Assembly (NCBI GenBank): GCA_029262455.1
Contig: JAJCZJ010000052.1
Span: 1-64,000 of the forward strand
DNA: 64,000 bases
Direction: 5' to 3'
DNA from: Deltaproteobacteria bacterium
Lineage (GTDB): Bacteria > Desulfobacterota > Binatia > HRBIN30 > CADEER01
The translations under genes and the position numbers were made by a program. The notes under the pieces were generated by a model. The model was not told the origin of the DNA. It made no database searches and was given only the letters and a program-made list of their open reading frames with translations. The first letter of the stretch is position 1. Each line of letters opens with the position of its first letter. Positions 62,886-64,000 of this stretch are shown one piece after another.

Positions 62886-64000
62886 TCACTTCGCATCTTC
62901 GGCCATCGATTCATCGACCAACTCAAAGGACTCGGCGATCCCGCTGCCAGCCTTCACTCCGCAATGCAGAACCAGGACCTCACCCTCACGAGCCACGCCA
63001 ACCTCCGCTCCGTCCGACAAGCGCCGACCGATCGGCCCCACCGACAGCTCGCCCGGCACGTTGATGCGAACCGTCGCAGCCGGCACACCCAATACGATCA
63101 CGTAGAGCTTCGCCCCCTTGCTGGTAAACCGCACCGGGAGGGAGTTCCAAGTCTCGGCCTCGGCAACGCGCCACGGCCGCGTGTCGTAGATCGCCGCGCC
63201 GTTCTGAGACAGCCAATCGCCAAGAACCTCCAAGCGTTTCACTTGCATCTCGGGAATCGTCGCGTCCTCGCCACGCGGTCCGACGTTGAGCAACAGGTTG
63301 CCGTTCTTCGATACCGTATCAATGAAGCTCTGCACCAGCGCGACGGGATCTTCGTAGTGCTCCTCGCGATCGGATCGGTTGTAACCAAACGACGACGACA
63401 TCCCCCGGGTCGCCTCCCACTTCTTCTCTACGATGCGCGGGAACGACGTATACTCAGGCGTTCGAAAGTCGCAGTGCAGCGGCTTCGGGGGAATCAGTCC
63501 GGGAGTGTAGGTACCGGCCTCCACCTGACGCGCAATGCGGCGCTCGAGAATCGCGTCCAGGAGCTTCTGAACCGGCCTCCACCCCAGCGCTTTCAACAGG
63601 AAGCCGCGGTGCATCCATCGATCGTTGACGACGCCATCGGGGACAGCCGCGTAGTAGTCCTCCATCAGCTGCAACATCGGACCACTGCCTGTGGGCCACG
63701 AGATATCGTTCCAAAGCACTTCGGGCTCGTAGCGTTCAATCAACTCCCGCACCTGAGCTTCTGCGTAGCGAGGATAGTCACCACCCGGGACCGAACTGAC
63801 GAATTCGACCAGCGTGCGGACGGGGCGCGGATTGAAGCTCCAATCGATTCCGCCCGAATAGTAGACGCCGAACCGCAACCCCTCGGCGCGCACCGCTGCC
63901 GCCAAGTCACCGACCACATCTCGCTCGGACGCCCACCCCTGCCGATGCGGATTCGCAACCGCGGTCGGCCACAGACAGAAGCCGTCGTGGTGCTTGCTGA
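62886..64000 (-). CDS. GH29 alpha-L-fucosidase, 5' end outside window
   Basis: The frame is open to the right edge, so the N-terminus is missing. The visible part begins SKHHDGFCLWPTAV, the typical GH29 His block, and has LRFGVYYSGGIDWSF, then EVLWNDISWP with the catalytic Asp nucleophile, and GNLLLNVGPRGEDATIPEMQVKRLEVLGDWL near the end of the barrel, followed by a C-terminal beta-domain (VRINVPGELSVGPIGRRLSDG). It releases L-fucose from glycans and fits with the GH30, LPMO-like and sulfatase genes. Confidence 0.92.
   Translation of the reverse strand, partial: SKHHDGFCLWPTAVANPHRQGWASERDVVGDLAAAVRAEGLRFGVYYSGGIDWSFNPRPVRTLVEFVSSVPGGDYPRYAEAQVRELIERYEPEVLWNDISWPTGSGPMLQLMEDYYAAVPDGVVNDRWMHRGFLLKALGWRPVQKLLDAILERRIARQVEAGTYTPGLIPPKPLHCDFRTPEYTSFPRIVEKKWEATRGMSSSFGYNRSDREEHYEDPVALVQSFIDTVSKNGNLLLNVGPRGEDATIPEMQVKRLEVLGDWLSQNGAAIYDTRPWRVAEAETWNSLPVRFTSKGAKLYVIVLGVPAATVRINVPGELSVGPIGRRLSDGAEVGVAREGEVLVLHCGVKAGSGIAESFELVDESMAEDAK

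Overview
The window is high-GC, densely coded bacterial DNA with no rRNA, intact tRNA, phage structural gene, CRISPR array or replication gene. A large share of the products are exported: lipoproteins, outer-membrane barrels, and secreted proteins with dockerin-like EF-hand repeats and Thr/Pro-rich linkers. Two in-frame UGA codons are best read as selenocysteine, so the host should be able to decode Sec. This combination (LLM flavin oxidoreductases, amidohydrolases, EF-hand tails of the type D-x-D-x-D-G-x-V, a WAxxUGC selenoprotein, an SCE4755-type polysaccharide monooxygenase-like protein) recalls uncultured Desulfobacterota/Binatota-like or Myxococcota-like bacteria. That placement is inference; no marker gene is present.

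Layout. 1-7965: a subtilase cut by the left edge, a formylglycine-type sulfatase, a sulfatase-fold protein with Thr at the nucleophile site, a GH30 glycosidase lipoprotein and its small partner lipoprotein. 8065-11300: an extragenic palindrome, an LLM oxidoreductase, a ResA/TlpA-like selenoprotein (UGA at 9905) and a small secreted protein. 11346-21544: two divergent clusters. Leftward is a circularly permuted ATP-grasp gene coupled to an alpha-E/transglutaminase fusion. Rightward is MscS channel, CorA transporter, RimK-like ligase with a TrkA-C tail, retropepsin-like zinc protease and a phosphatase/sulfatase-fold lipoprotein. 21683-26658: a multidomain secreted sugar dehydrogenase and a SulP-STAS-EIIA transporter.

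26874-29271 is the most striking locus: three genes chained by ATGA overlaps encode an iodothyronine-deiodinase-like selenoprotein (UGA at 28953-28951), a homologue that has lost the Sec position, and a DUF3187-type outer-membrane barrel. Divergent from it, 29451-33962 carries a VOC protein, a SRPBCC protein, an NTF2-like protein, two amidohydrolases and a conserved small protein, which looks like a catabolic operon.

34189-49551: a large NxxGxxAF-repeat secreted protein opposite a TetR regulator, a COQ4-like protein, an exported SurE-like lipoprotein, a four-gene leftward run (M48 protease, TraB/TIKI-like protein, methyltransferase, DUF924), an MFS-like/spermidine-synthase fusion, an endonuclease/phosphatase lipoprotein and a second LLM oxidoreductase. 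49581-57394 is a scrambled accessory zone: an LPMO-like protein with a dockerin-like tail, a chimeric run of gene fragments, a serine hydrolase, DUF1566 and Cys-rich secreted proteins, and a deleted ISL3-type element. 57395-64000: a large secreted protein, an HTH protein, membrane and ferritin-like proteins, and a GH29 alpha-L-fucosidase cut by the right edge.
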